Shown here in pieces: positions 47,126-56,122 of a stretch of 64,000 nucleotides of DNA. The translations under genes were made by a program, and so were the position numbers. This DNA comes from Pseudomonadales bacterium (GTDB lineage: Bacteria > Pseudomonadota > Gammaproteobacteria > Pseudomonadales > Azotimanducaceae). Position 1 is the stretch's first letter. The number at the start of each line of letters is the position of its first letter. The notes under the pieces are model-generated. The model was not told where the DNA came from, ran no database searches, and saw only the letters and a list, made by a program, of their open reading frames with translations. The stretch is from assembly GCA_024234635.1 (NCBI GenBank), contig JACKNX010000007.1, positions 62,001 to 126,000 on the forward strand. Reading direction: 5' to 3'.

Positions 47126-47202
47126 TGGCACGCCTGGAAGGGCTCGAACCTTCAACCCTCGGCTTAGAAGGCCGATGCTCTATCCAATTGAGCTACAGGC
47201 GC
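47126..47202 (-). tRNA. tRNA-Arg (anticodon TCT)
   Basis: The acceptor stem GCGCCTG/CAGGCGT closes with one G-U pair. The anticodon stem CGGCC/GGCCG-type pairing frames loop TTCTAAG with anticodon TCT, reading AGA and AGG. The discriminator is G and CCA is encoded at 47126-47128. It is the second tRNA gene of the cluster. Confidence 0.95.
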
Positions 47203-47246
47203 TCTCCAACCGATGCAACCGCCACCGGGCCGACCGCCGCCGAAAA

Positions 47247-47323
47247 TGGTCGGGGTAGAGAGATTTGAACTCCCGACATCCTGCTCCCAAAGCAGGCGCG
47301 CTACCAGACTGCGCTATACCCCG
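47247..47323 (-). tRNA. tRNA-Pro (anticodon TGG)
   Basis: The acceptor stem is CGGGGTA/TACCCCG with discriminator A. The anticodon stem CCTGC/GCAGG frames loop TTTGGGA with anticodon TGG. CCA is encoded at 47247-47249. It is the first gene of the Pro-Arg-His cluster and lies 40 bases from the divergent lpxH start. Confidence 0.95.
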
Positions 47324-47363
47324 AAATCGGCGGCGATGATAACCGGTCTCGCCGACAGTTAGA

Positions 47364-48122
47364 ATGCACCGCATGCCTGAAACGACACCGAGACGCCTGT
47401 TCCTTGCCGACCTCCACCTGGACGCTGCCGGTGACGCCAGATGCCAGCGCCTCGCCGAACTGCTGGTGGCATGGCGACATCGCGTCGAGGGCATCTACCT
47501 GCTGGGCGACATCACGGAACTCTGGATCGGTGACGATGACGACGGTGAGGTCGCGTGCTGGTTCACCGCCCTGCTCAGCGATACCACGCGGCATTGTCCG
47601 GTTTACCTGATGCAGGGCAACCGGGACTTCCTGTACGGCAAGCGCCTGGCTGAATCGACGGGGGTGCAACTCCTGGCGGACCCGTTTCTCACCGCAGACG
47701 GGCTGCTGCTTTCCCATGGCGATGCATGGTGCACTGATGACGTGGCGTATCAGCAGTTCCGCGATACCGTCCGAAACAGTACCTGGCAGACCGAGATTCT
47801 TTCCCGCCCTCTGGAAGACCGGCGCCAGTTCGGCGCCGCGCTGCGTGCCGAGAGCCGGCGGACCAACGCCAACAAACCCGCCCGCATCATGGATGTGAAC
47901 GGGGAGACGCTCGCCGCCGCGGCCCACGGCGCAACCTCCGTGGTCCATGGCCATACCCATCGGCCGGAGTGCAGTCCCTGGCACGACGGTCAGCGACTGG
48001 TTCTGGGCGCCTGGGACAATGGCGTCGGCTGGTTCGGTCTGCAGACCGGACAGCGTCTGTCCCTTCATCTGTTCAGCCTGGCACGCCGCTATGAAAGCGA
48101 AACTGCTCATCCTGGCTGGTGA
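47364..48122 (+). CDS. lpxH: UDP-2,3-diacylglucosamine diphosphatase LpxH
   Basis: LpxH makes lipid X in lipid A synthesis. The 252-residue protein is a calcineurin-like metallophosphatase with the ordered metal ligands: FLADLHLD, LLGDITELWIGDD, QGNRDFLYG, LLSHGDAWCTDD and VHGHTHRP. A membrane-associating basic and hydrophobic surface is expected from the family. An ATG three codons in is also possible. Its last 50 bases overlap the end of convergent miaE. Confidence 0.95.
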   Translation: MHRMPETTPRRLFLADLHLDAAGDARCQRLAELLVAWRHRVEGIYLLGDITELWIGDDDDGEVACWFTALLSDTTRHCPVYLMQGNRDFLYGKRLAESTGVQLLADPFLTADGLLLSHGDAWCTDDVAYQQFRDTVRNSTWQTEILSRPLEDRRQFGAALRAESRRTNANKPARIMDVNGETLAAAAHGATSVVHGHTHRPECSPWHDGQRLVLGAWDNGVGWFGLQTGQRLSLHLFSLARRYESETAHPGW

Positions 48123-48663
48123 TCAGCTGCGCCTCGAGTGCCAGAAACGCCTGCACCCGGTCGGCGATCGTCACACCTCCCAGCTGACGGGCAAAATCCA
48201 GGTAAACGGTGAAGTGCCTGGATTCCGACGCCTCCAGACCCCGATAGAAGCCGGCCAGTTCCGCGTCCAGGAATGGCTGCAGCGCACGAAATCGCTCGCA
48301 GGACCGGGCCTCGACGATGGCGCCGACAATGAGCAGGTCGACCAGTCGCCCCGGCTCGTTGCCGCGAACCAGCGTGCGCAGACCGGCGGCGTACCGACTG
48401 GCGCCCACATGTCGATACGCGATCCGTCGTGACCGCAGCAGCGCGAGTACCTGCTCGAAATGACGCAACTCCTCGCGAGCCAGCTTCGACAGGCGATTCA
48501 TCAACTGCGGATGCTCCACATACCGCATCATCAGGCTGAGTGCCGTGGCGGCCGCTTTCTTCTCGCAGTTCGCATGATCGATGAGGAGGGTCTCGAGGTT
48601 GTTCGCGGCGGCATGCAACCACGCGACGGGCGACGGACACTGGAGAAATGATTCAGGTGTCAT
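48073..48663 (-). CDS. miaE: tRNA-(ms2io6A)37 hydroxylase MiaE
   Basis: MiaE is a diiron monooxygenase that hydroxylates the isopentenyl group at A37 of tRNA. The 196 residues form a four-helix, ferritin-like fold. Iron ligands are visible in HANCEKKAA, REELRHFEQV, VEARSCERF and SESRHFTVY. The length fits the Pseudomonas-like form. The 3' end overlaps lpxH by 50 bases on the opposite strand; both coding ends appear genuine. The DUF1289 gene starts on the same strand beyond a 21-base gap. Confidence 0.92.
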   Translation of the reverse strand: MTPESFLQCPSPVAWLHAAANNLETLLIDHANCEKKAAATALSLMMRYVEHPQLMNRLSKLAREELRHFEQVLALLRSRRIAYRHVGASRYAAGLRTLVRGNEPGRLVDLLIVGAIVEARSCERFRALQPFLDAELAGFYRGLEASESRHFTVYLDFARQLGGVTIADRVQAFLALEAQLITSQDEQFRFHSGVPG

Positions 48664-48684
48664 GCAGTGTCCCGACGACCCCGG

Positions 48685-49122
48685 CTAGTCGGCAGCGACA
48701 CGAAAGCTGCGCTCGTACCAGGCGCGCGAGCGATTGTAGATATCCGCATCGATGCCCCGCAGCAGCGTCAGCACGGGCTCATCGTGTGCTGCTTCCAGGC
48801 CGAAATCGCTCAACGGCTGGTCCTTGCTGGCAATGCCGCGCAACAGTTCGTACGCCGCAAGTTCCCAGGAGACGTCCGCAGGCAGGGCCTTGCCCGCGCG
48901 CATGTTTGCGAAACGCGCCGCGTCCACCACCCGAACGGCGCTGGCCACGGCCTGTCGCCGCAGTTCAAACAGGCGTTGCCAGATGACATCCTGCTGCGCG
49001 CGCGAATAGCTATTCCACTGCACGATCTCGTGGGAGAAGCGCTTGCACCCCCGGCACACCAGATCGCCGTAGGTGGTTGAACAGATACCGACACACGGAG
49101 TGGCACGCTGCAGGGTTTTCAC
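48685..49122 (-). CDS. DUF1289-domain cysteine-motif protein
   Basis: This 145-residue protein starts with the DUF1289 motif PCVGICSTTYGDLVCRGCKRF, four cysteines that suggest a metal or Fe-S site. The rest is helical and unassigned. The function of DUF1289 is not known. The start is GTG at 49120-49122, needed to include the motif. It lies 21 bases before miaE on the same strand, so the two may be cotranscribed. Confidence 0.75.
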   Translation of the reverse strand: MKTLQRATPCVGICSTTYGDLVCRGCKRFSHEIVQWNSYSRAQQDVIWQRLFELRRQAVASAVRVVDAARFANMRAGKALPADVSWELAAYELLRGIASKDQPLSDFGLEAAHDEPVLTLLRGIDADIYNRSRAWYERSFRVAAD

Positions 49123-49211
49123 GCCGACTCATGCAGATGGATGGACGGGCAAGTATACCCGGCAGTCCACGTCAGGCTGGTGAAAATGCGACACCGCGCG
49201 GCGGCGTTTTC

Positions 49212-51221
49212 TCAGGTGGCCCCACCCAGTACGAGCCGCAGGCGCAGCCGGCGCAGACCGGTTGCAACGCGTCGGAGCAACGCGCGATCACCCTCCCCGC
49301 CACCGTAGAGCAGCATCTCGACATCTCCGGCAAGCGTCGACACCAGGGCCGGCGCCAGCGATGTCGAGCCACCCAGGCGCCGCACGTAAGCCTGGGGCGA
49401 TTCATGCGGGGTGCGAGGCCAGCCCGCGCGGGCCCCCGCCCTGCTGAACCGGTCGATGAGACGCACGCCCGGATGCTGCGGCGCCGGCCGGTGACGGAAG
49501 AACAGGACAAATGCCACCAGGCCAAAGCACACCCCGCCGGCGCCAACCATCAGCAACGCGATGCGGCCGGGGCGCAGATCGCCCAGCAGGTTCGCAAGGT
49601 AACTTCGCTGCGTTTCCTGATCGTAGCCGACCACAAACATGTTCCAGCGATGTTCAAGCGAATCCATGACGAGCAACAGCCGACCGAACAGTGATCCCGC
49701 GTTGAAACGCGCCGCGGAAAACAGGGACAGTCCCGCACGCTCCTCACCCCGCAGGGCCTCTGACGGCCCCTGCTCGATGCGTTCCGGCGCGACGGCCGCC
49801 GTCGGATCGAAGCGCACCCAGCCTCGATCGGCGATCCACACCTCCGACCAGCCGTGCGCATCGTACTGTCGCACCATCCAGTGACCGGTCAGCGGATTGC
49901 GCTCGCCACCCAGGTACCCGCCGACCAGGCGGGCCGGAATACCCGCCGCACGCATCGCATAAGTGAAAGCGCCCGCGTAGTGCGCGCAGAATCCCCGCCG
50001 GGTATCGAACCAGAACGCATCGACGCTGTTCAGCTTCGGCAGTTCGCCGGGACTCAGTGTGTAGGTATAAGGCTGCTCGCGAATATGAGAGAGCAGTGCA
50101 TCGGCAAAGGCTTCCACGGAGCGGGTACGCGCAAGGAGCTCCCGCGCGTAGGCGACCATTCGGGGATTATCGCCGACCGGCAGCGTGGTTTCCCGCTGCC
50201 GCATGGCCTCGGAAAGCTCCAGCCCGCGCGTCTGCTCCAGACCGGACACCGCACGATAGCGCAGGACGCTGAGCACAGGCGTTTCGCTCCGCAGGCGGAA
50301 GTCCGACGTCAGCATCGTGCGCGGATCCTTCCGGAACGGTACATCCAGACTGACCAGCCACTGCTGTGCCGTGGGCTCGAGCAGCACCTCATAGCCCACA
50401 TCCCGGTCCCCGGAACGCAACAACTGCGGCTCTTCCGGAATTTCCTGCCTGGTTCGCCAGGTACCCTGCCGGAAATCGGAATACACCAGCGCCCGCCAGT
50501 ACATCTCCCGGTAGTCGGGCACAACACCATCGAACTCCACGCGAAATGCCAGCGCATCGCTGCGCCCCAGTTCGGCGACGTCGCCAGGCGTCATGGCGTC
50601 GGTCAAGCCGGTACGGGCGGAGCCTGGCAGCGGCATGCTCCACAGCGGCAGCAGCCGCGGAAAGAACAGAAACAACACCACCGCCAGGGGCAACGCCTGC
50701 GCGACAAGGCCGGTGGCCAGGCGAATGGAGGCAAAGGGACGCACCTGCGAATGCATCTGGTTGAGCCCCACCATCGCCGCGGTGACCAGTATCGTTGCAA
50801 CAAGCTCATACACGGCGATGAACAACGCCTGTTCGAACAGGAATTCGGTGGCGATGATGAAATAGCTCAGCATGATCACCAGCACGGCGTCCCTGCGCGT
50901 GTGCATTTCCACCAGTTTGAAGGCAAATGCCAGCACCAGCATGGCAATGAAAAGTTCGAGGTTCACGGAACCGCCAGCGGACAGCACGACGCCCACCGTG
51001 CCGGCCACAACCAGCCCCAGGCGAACCAGTCGAGACGGATAACCCCAGCGGCCCTGATAGACGCGGGTGCGCCAGTAACCACAGAACAGGCACACGGCAA
51101 TGATCCAGGGCGACAGTTGCGCAACGTGGGGCAGGACAACGGCGGCCTGAGCCACCATCAGCAGTGCCAGCGAATTGCGGGGAATGCGCGGACCAGCCGG
51201 CGCCCAGCGTTCAGCGGCCAT
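49212..51221 (-). CDS. TgpA-type membrane transglutaminase-like protein
   Basis: The 669-residue protein has about six N-terminal membrane helices (DUF3488), then a periplasmic transglutaminase-like domain, then another membrane helix and a C-terminal tail. The catalytic triad is complete: Cys in TRRGFCAHYAGAF, His in YDAHGWSEVW and Asp in WVRFDPT. The ATG at 51219-51221 overlaps the DUF58 gene end by 11 bases; longer upstream starts run inside that gene. It forms the usual trio with DUF58 and MoxR. TgpA is essential in Pseudomonas aeruginosa, but its substrate is not known. Confidence 0.9.
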   Translation of the reverse strand: MAAERWAPAGPRIPRNSLALLMVAQAAVVLPHVAQLSPWIIAVCLFCGYWRTRVYQGRWGYPSRLVRLGLVVAGTVGVVLSAGGSVNLELFIAMLVLAFAFKLVEMHTRRDAVLVIMLSYFIIATEFLFEQALFIAVYELVATILVTAAMVGLNQMHSQVRPFASIRLATGLVAQALPLAVVLFLFFPRLLPLWSMPLPGSARTGLTDAMTPGDVAELGRSDALAFRVEFDGVVPDYREMYWRALVYSDFRQGTWRTRQEIPEEPQLLRSGDRDVGYEVLLEPTAQQWLVSLDVPFRKDPRTMLTSDFRLRSETPVLSVLRYRAVSGLEQTRGLELSEAMRQRETTLPVGDNPRMVAYARELLARTRSVEAFADALLSHIREQPYTYTLSPGELPKLNSVDAFWFDTRRGFCAHYAGAFTYAMRAAGIPARLVGGYLGGERNPLTGHWMVRQYDAHGWSEVWIADRGWVRFDPTAAVAPERIEQGPSEALRGEERAGLSLFSAARFNAGSLFGRLLLVMDSLEHRWNMFVVGYDQETQRSYLANLLGDLRPGRIALLMVGAGGVCFGLVAFVLFFRHRPAPQHPGVRLIDRFSRAGARAGWPRTPHESPQAYVRRLGGSTSLAPALVSTLAGDVEMLLYGGGEGDRALLRRVATGLRRLRLRLVLGGAT

Positions 51222-52203
51222 AGAGCGCCAGCGCGCGGAGCGCAGCCTCCAGGTGTGTGTCACCGGTACCGGCGGCAATGTCCACCCCCGGCAACACGAG
51301 TCCGAACTCCCTGCCCTCGCGCGCCGCGGTGAGGACAAGCCCGGTGAGTCTTGACAGCCGCTCCTCGATATCGCCTTCGACATCCTCGAGCGACAGCACA
51401 AGTCGGGGCTCCACATAGCTGGCGTAGCGCTTGACCATCAGACTGCCGCCACCGGAGCGCGCATAGGACCGCCACAGCACATGCTTCACCGGGTCTCCGG
51501 GTGCGTACGCCCTGATGTCCGTGAAGTCTTCGCTGCCTCGCGGATCGACCAGCGCACCCTCCTCGCGTTGTCCCGCCAGAGCCACCGGCGCATCCTGAAA
51601 AACCGGACTTGGGTATACCAGCGCACTTGCTGACAGGTCCACCCACGTCCAGGCCCGCAGCAATCCCAGCGGGAAGAACGTCTCCACCAGCAACCGGCCC
51701 GGATTCAGCCAGCCCCGTCGCTGCGCCCGCACGTAAAGACGCACGGCGTCGGCTTCCTGGCTGTACACCTCCGCCCACTGCGGCAGATTACCCGGCCACC
51801 CCAGCTGAATGCCCTCGCGCGGCGCGCCGCGGGGTCTCACCAGCCGGACGGTAAAGGCCACGTCCTCGCCAACGAATCCGGCCTGGGCTGACTGGAATTC
51901 GATGCGCAATCCCGCCAGATTGCGGAACGTGTAAAGGATGGTGATGAGAAACATTGATCCCAGGGTGAAGGCAATCCCGTAAATCAGACTCGACTGGTAG
52001 TTGATGGCAACCAGCAGCATCAGCATCAGCAGTCCGGCGAAACCAAAGCCCACCTTGGTTGGGAAGATGAAGATATTGTTCTGCGACAGCGTGATGCTTG
52101 GAGACGGCGGGATGCGACGATCGAGAAACGCGCCGAACCGATTGGCAAGCACTGAACTCGCCATCCATGGATCCTGCACGTGATCGTCAGACGTCGACGT
52201 CAC
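51211..52203 (-). CDS. DUF58 domain membrane protein
   Basis: The 330-residue protein has two membrane helices (GFGFAGLLMLMLLVAINYQSSLIYGIAF region) and a soluble C-terminal DUF58 domain (YAPGDPVKHVLWRSYARSGGGSLMVKRY). In many bacteria it sits between MoxR and a transglutaminase-like protein, as here; the trio is thought to act together in envelope protein maturation. The start is GTG at 52201-52203; an ATG 13 codons later (52164) is an alternative. About 190 bases separate it from the MoxR gene. Confidence 0.87.
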   Translation of the reverse strand: MTSTSDDHVQDPWMASSVLANRFGAFLDRRIPPSPSITLSQNNIFIFPTKVGFGFAGLLMLMLLVAINYQSSLIYGIAFTLGSMFLITILYTFRNLAGLRIEFQSAQAGFVGEDVAFTVRLVRPRGAPREGIQLGWPGNLPQWAEVYSQEADAVRLYVRAQRRGWLNPGRLLVETFFPLGLLRAWTWVDLSASALVYPSPVFQDAPVALAGQREEGALVDPRGSEDFTDIRAYAPGDPVKHVLWRSYARSGGGSLMVKRYASYVEPRLVLSLEDVEGDIEERLSRLTGLVLTAAREGREFGLVLPGVDIAAGTGDTHLEAALRALALYGR

Positions 52204-52395
52204 GAGCTAGCCTGCATCACGCGTGAAGGAAACTTGCCGGGAGGCGGCGAGCCGAAAGCCCATGGGGGGGCACACGCTGACGTGCGCGCCGTAGGGGTCG
52301 ACAGTGTGGCGAACGCGCGGAGGAACTGCGTCCGGTGTCTTCACTGCTCCTGGCATCGGCAGTAGCAACTTCATGCGCGACGTGCACTGCCGCGG

Positions 52396-53400
52396 TCAGA
52401 CGACGTCGACGTCAGCCAGCAGGCGTTGCGCCAGTGCGCCGCCACCGTGGCCTGCAAAATCGGCGGCTTCGCGAAGTCGATGCTCCACCACGCCGGGCAG
52501 TACGGCCTGCACATCCTCGGGAACCACGTAGGCGCGATTGTCAATCAGCGCCCAGGCACGTGCGCAGTGCAGAAGCGCCAGCGCCCCACGCGGAGAAAGC
52601 CCGAAAGCGAATGCATTGCCCTGTCGTGTGCGTGCAACAATTCGTTGTACGTATTCGAGCAGCGGTTCGGATACTTTCACCTGATCCACCGCTTCCTGGA
52701 TCTGGCGCAGGCGCCCCGCGTCCAGAACCGGACGCAGCGTCAGCAACCGGGCACGCTGATCACCGCCTCTGAGCAGTTCCCGCTCTGCATCCGGGTCCGG
52801 ATACCCCAGCGTGATGCGCATCAGGAACCGGTCCAGTTGCGACTCCGGCAGCGAAAAGGTGCCGCCCTGCGTCACCGGATTCTGCGTGGCGATGACAAAG
52901 AAAGGTTCGGGCAGCGCCCGGGTCTGCCCTTCCACCGTCACCTGCCGTTCCTCCATCGCCTCCAGCAGGGCGCTCTGGGTTTTCGGCGTCGCCCGGTTGA
53001 TCTCATCGCCCAGCACGACCTGCGCAAAGACTGGACCGGGCAGGAAGCGGAGACTGCCGGTTTCGCGATCGAAGATGGAGGCGCCGATGATGTCGGATGG
53101 CAGGACGTCGGACGTGAACTGCACCCTGTTGTAGGACAGACCCAGCACCTTGGCCAGCGCCTGCGACAGGAGAGTCTTGCCCATGCCCGGCAAGTCTTCG
53201 ATGAGCAGGTGACCGCGCGCGAACAGACAGGCAAGCGCGAGGCGGATCTGGCCGGCCTTGCCGAGCAGAATACCGTTCAGCGCCGCCGTCGCGGCCACGA
53301 TATCCTGCTGTACCTCGCTCCGGTCAGGCGTGATTGTGTAGCTCGGGGATGTCGTCGTTTCCGCGCGGCCCGAGGTTGCTGCTTTGTTTGGTGGCGTCAT
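52396..53400 (-). CDS. MoxR-family AAA+ ATPase
   Basis: MoxR ATPases are chaperone-like and act with DUF58 and von Willebrand-type partners. The 334-residue product has Walker A GMGKTLL, Walker B VVLGDEINRA, the sensor region FVIATQNPVTQGGTFSLPESQLDRFLMR and a C-terminal lid (SPRGALALLHCARAWA). The ATG at 53400 makes its first 77 bases overlap the end of purF on the same strand; the next in-frame GTG (53298) would cut into the first helix. The usual partner genes follow. Confidence 0.93.
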   Translation of the reverse strand: MTPPNKAATSGRAETTTSPSYTITPDRSEVQQDIVAATAALNGILLGKAGQIRLALACLFARGHLLIEDLPGMGKTLLSQALAKVLGLSYNRVQFTSDVLPSDIIGASIFDRETGSLRFLPGPVFAQVVLGDEINRATPKTQSALLEAMEERQVTVEGQTRALPEPFFVIATQNPVTQGGTFSLPESQLDRFLMRITLGYPDPDAERELLRGGDQRARLLTLRPVLDAGRLRQIQEAVDQVKVSEPLLEYVQRIVARTRQGNAFAFGLSPRGALALLHCARAWALIDNRAYVVPEDVQAVLPGVVEHRLREAADFAGHGGGALAQRLLADVDVV

Positions 53401-54850
53401 TTCGTCGCAACGATAGACGTTTGAGGTAAGAATCGTCTATGTCGCCGGTCACGTAATTGCCGTCAAAGACCGAGCACTCGAAGTGCCGGATGGACGAGTT
53501 GCCTTCCTGGGCGGCTTTGACCAGGTCGTCCAGACGCTGATAAATGAGCCAGTCCGCGCCGATTTCCCGGGCGATGGCATCCACATCGCCAACCCTGGCG
53601 ACGAACTCTTCCGCGGCCGCCAGATCGATACCATAGACATTGGGAAACCGCACCATCGGCGCCGCGGAGGCGACATAGACCTTGCGTGCGCCCGCGTCAC
53701 GCGCCATCTGCACGATGTGACCGATGGTCGTACCGCGAACGATGGAGTCATCCACCAGCAGAACGTTCTTGTCCTGAAACTCCAGCGGTATGGTGTTGAA
53801 CTTGTGCCGCACGCTGCGCCTGCGCTCCTGCTGACCCGGCATGATGAAGGTTCTCGGTATGTACCGATTCTTGACAAATCCTTCACGAAAGCGCGTATCC
53901 AGACCCTGGGCCAGCGGCATCGCACAGGTTCTGGACGTTTCCGGAATCGGGATGACAACGTCGATATCGTGCTTGCCGCCGGGGTAGCGCTCCAGAATGC
54001 GCGCCGCGAGGTATTCGCCCATGCGCAGACGGGCCTTGTAGACGGATACGCCATCCATGATCGAGTCCGGCCGCGCCAGGTACACATGTTCGAAGATACA
54101 GGGCACCAGGCGGGTCCGTTCCGCGCACACCTGGCGCCGCAGTTCGCCTTTCTCGGTGATGAATATGGCTTCGCCCGGAGCCACGTCGCCCACCATCTCG
54201 AAGCCCAGCAGGTCAAGCGCCACGCTTTCCGAGGCGAGCATATATTCGGCACCTTCGGCGTGTTTGCGTCGACCGAGCACCAGCGGCCGTATGCCAAGTG
54301 GATCGCGGAAACCCACGATACCGACGCCAACAATCAACGCCACCACGGCGTAGGCGCCCTGACAGCGGCGATGCACACCGTTGACGGCACGGAAAATATC
54401 GTCCGGCGTCGGCTGCAGACGCTTCACCTGAAGCAGTTCGTGGGCAAATACGTTGAGCAGCACTTCCGAGTCGCTGTCCGTATTCATGTGCCGCAGATCG
54501 TCCCGGAACACTTCGGTGCGCAGGCGTTCCGCATTGGTGAGGTTGCCATTGTGAGCCAGCGCAATACCGTACGGCGAATTGACGTACATCGGCTGTGCTT
54601 CGGCGTTCGACGACGTCCCCGCGGTCGGATACCGCACATGGCCGATCCCGTAGTGCCCCAGCAACCGCTGCATGTGCCGCTGCTGAAAGACGTCACGCAC
54701 CAGACCATTGTCCTTGCGCAGATTCACCCGCTGGCCATCCGTGGTGACGATGCCGGCCGCATCCTGACCGCGATGCTGCAGGATCGTCAGAGCGTCATAC
54801 AGTTCCTGGTTTACCTCGCCATGGGCGACGATGCCCGCTATGCCACACAC
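53324..54850 (-). CDS. purF: Amidophosphoribosyltransferase PurF
   Basis: PurF makes phosphoribosylamine, the first committed step of purine synthesis. The 508-residue protein starts with GTG then Cys2 (MCGIAGIVAHG), the nucleophile of the Ntn glutaminase domain, followed by LQHRGQDAAG. The phosphoribosyltransferase domain has VLLVDDSIVRGTT. AGAGGG lies eight bases upstream of the GTG. It follows cvpA in the common cvpA-purF order. The last 77 bases overlap the MoxR gene in another frame. Confidence 0.97.
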   Translation of the reverse strand: MCGIAGIVAHGEVNQELYDALTILQHRGQDAAGIVTTDGQRVNLRKDNGLVRDVFQQRHMQRLLGHYGIGHVRYPTAGTSSNAEAQPMYVNSPYGIALAHNGNLTNAERLRTEVFRDDLRHMNTDSDSEVLLNVFAHELLQVKRLQPTPDDIFRAVNGVHRRCQGAYAVVALIVGVGIVGFRDPLGIRPLVLGRRKHAEGAEYMLASESVALDLLGFEMVGDVAPGEAIFITEKGELRRQVCAERTRLVPCIFEHVYLARPDSIMDGVSVYKARLRMGEYLAARILERYPGGKHDIDVVIPIPETSRTCAMPLAQGLDTRFREGFVKNRYIPRTFIMPGQQERRRSVRHKFNTIPLEFQDKNVLLVDDSIVRGTTIGHIVQMARDAGARKVYVASAAPMVRFPNVYGIDLAAAEEFVARVGDVDAIAREIGADWLIYQRLDDLVKAAQEGNSSIRHFECSVFDGNYVTGDIDDSYLKRLSLRRNDATKQSSNLGPRGNDDIPELHNHA

Positions 54851-54943
54851 TCGGTCGCCCTCTTGATTTGCATTCGTTCCGCGTCACGCCGCGTTGCGGT
54901 GCCCACGATCATCGTCAGGCGTTTTTGCTGCTGCCGTGCCACG

Positions 54944-55474
54944 TCAGTCCGACAGTTCCATGATGAACCGCCGCCCCGCCCCCCATAGGTGAAGTACATC
55001 ATCCTCCAACGTCATCAATTGGTCACGCAGTTGTGCGCCCTGCCACCACTGCGTGTCCTGCGCGAACGGGCGTACAGCGATCAGCAGCACCACGCTGATG
55101 ACGATGCCGCGTACCGCCCCGAACAGCAGTCCGAGCAGGCGATCGAGACCGGTAAGCCCGGTGGAGTCCACCAGCTTATCGAGCAACCAGCGGATGAGGG
55201 AGCCGCAAATCAGGGTGAGAACGAAGACGGCGGCGAAACCGATGACGAGACTCACGGTGTCCGATTTGATCTGGCCGGTGATGACGCCTGTGCCTGCCAC
55301 CGCATCCGCTGTCAGCGGGAACCAGGCCGCAAACGCAGGGCCATAGCCAAGCGCCAGCACAAAGGCGAGTATCCAGGTGGCTACCGACAGCACCTCCTTC
55401 AGCAGCCCACGCATCAGCCCCATCAGCGCGGAGGCACCAATGACAACCATCAGTGCAATGTCGAGGCCGGCCAT
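54944..55474 (-). CDS. cvpA: CvpA family membrane protein
   Basis: The 176-residue protein has four membrane helices (ALMVVIGASALMGLMRG; VLSVATWILAFVLALGYG; VSLVIGFAAVFVLTLICG; GIVISVVLLIAV) and the CvpA signature GLTGLDRLLGLLFG. CvpA is needed for colicin V production in E. coli; its general role is unclear. The ATG at 55474 shares its A with the TGA of the upstream gene; a GTG one codon earlier is possible. purF follows. Confidence 0.93.
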   Translation of the reverse strand: MAGLDIALMVVIGASALMGLMRGLLKEVLSVATWILAFVLALGYGPAFAAWFPLTADAVAGTGVITGQIKSDTVSLVIGFAAVFVLTLICGSLIRWLLDKLVDSTGLTGLDRLLGLLFGAVRGIVISVVLLIAVRPFAQDTQWWQGAQLRDQLMTLEDDVLHLWGAGRRFIMELSD

Positions 55475-56019
55475 CACAGACGGAAAGCCATCAGACGCGC
55501 GTCATCGGCGTATTTGCCTGCCAGCCGGCGACGTACCGCCTCGGCATCGCTTCGCGCCTGAAATGGCCCGACAGCGACACGAATCCACACTTTGTCGCCT
55601 TTCCTGAGCGTCGACAGGAACGCGTCGTAGCCTTCGCCCCGCAGTGCGTCCCGCAGCCCCAGGGCGCGTGATTCGCTGGAGAAACTGCCAACCTGTACCG
55701 CAAAGTTTCTGGTGCCCGCATCCGGCTTCGTCAGCACGGGCTCACCAACGAGGGTCTTGTCCTCACGTGTGAAGCCGTTTTCGTCCACGAGGGCTGACAG
55801 GGTCTCGATCTCCTCCAGGTACGGATTGTCGGGCAGCGGTTCGGGAATCGGCGGCGCCAGGGCGGGCAGCGATAATTCGGGCATCGGCTCGATGTCGCTT
55901 TCCGGCAGACCATCGCCATCAAAAATCATGGGCAGCACGATGATGGCGACCGCCAGCAGAAAGATTGAACCTGTAATCCGGTAGCGCCGGGTCTCGTCAT
56001 CCACGCTGTTATCCATCAT
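55474..56019 (-). CDS. DedD-like SPOR-domain cell-division protein
   Basis: The 181-residue protein has a short cytosolic N-terminus, one membrane helix (ITGSIFLLAVAIIVLPMIF), a proline- and glutamate-rich linker and a C-terminal SPOR domain (FAVQVGSFSSESRALGLRDALRGEG). SPOR domains bind denuded peptidoglycan at the division site. Its position between folC and cvpA is that of dedD. It overlaps cvpA by a single base. About 100 bases separate it from folC. Confidence 0.9.
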   Translation of the reverse strand: MMDNSVDDETRRYRITGSIFLLAVAIIVLPMIFDGDGLPESDIEPMPELSLPALAPPIPEPLPDNPYLEEIETLSALVDENGFTREDKTLVGEPVLTKPDAGTRNFAVQVGSFSSESRALGLRDALRGEGYDAFLSTLRKGDKVWIRVAVGPFQARSDAEAVRRRLAGKYADDARLMAFRL

Positions 56020-56122
56020 CTGACGGGATGTTTACTGAGCGAATGCCCACTCTCCAGTCCACCAACCAGTCGCAGACAGTATTCCGGATGCATGCCGTTT
56101 CGCCCCACCGCCACATTGGCCA

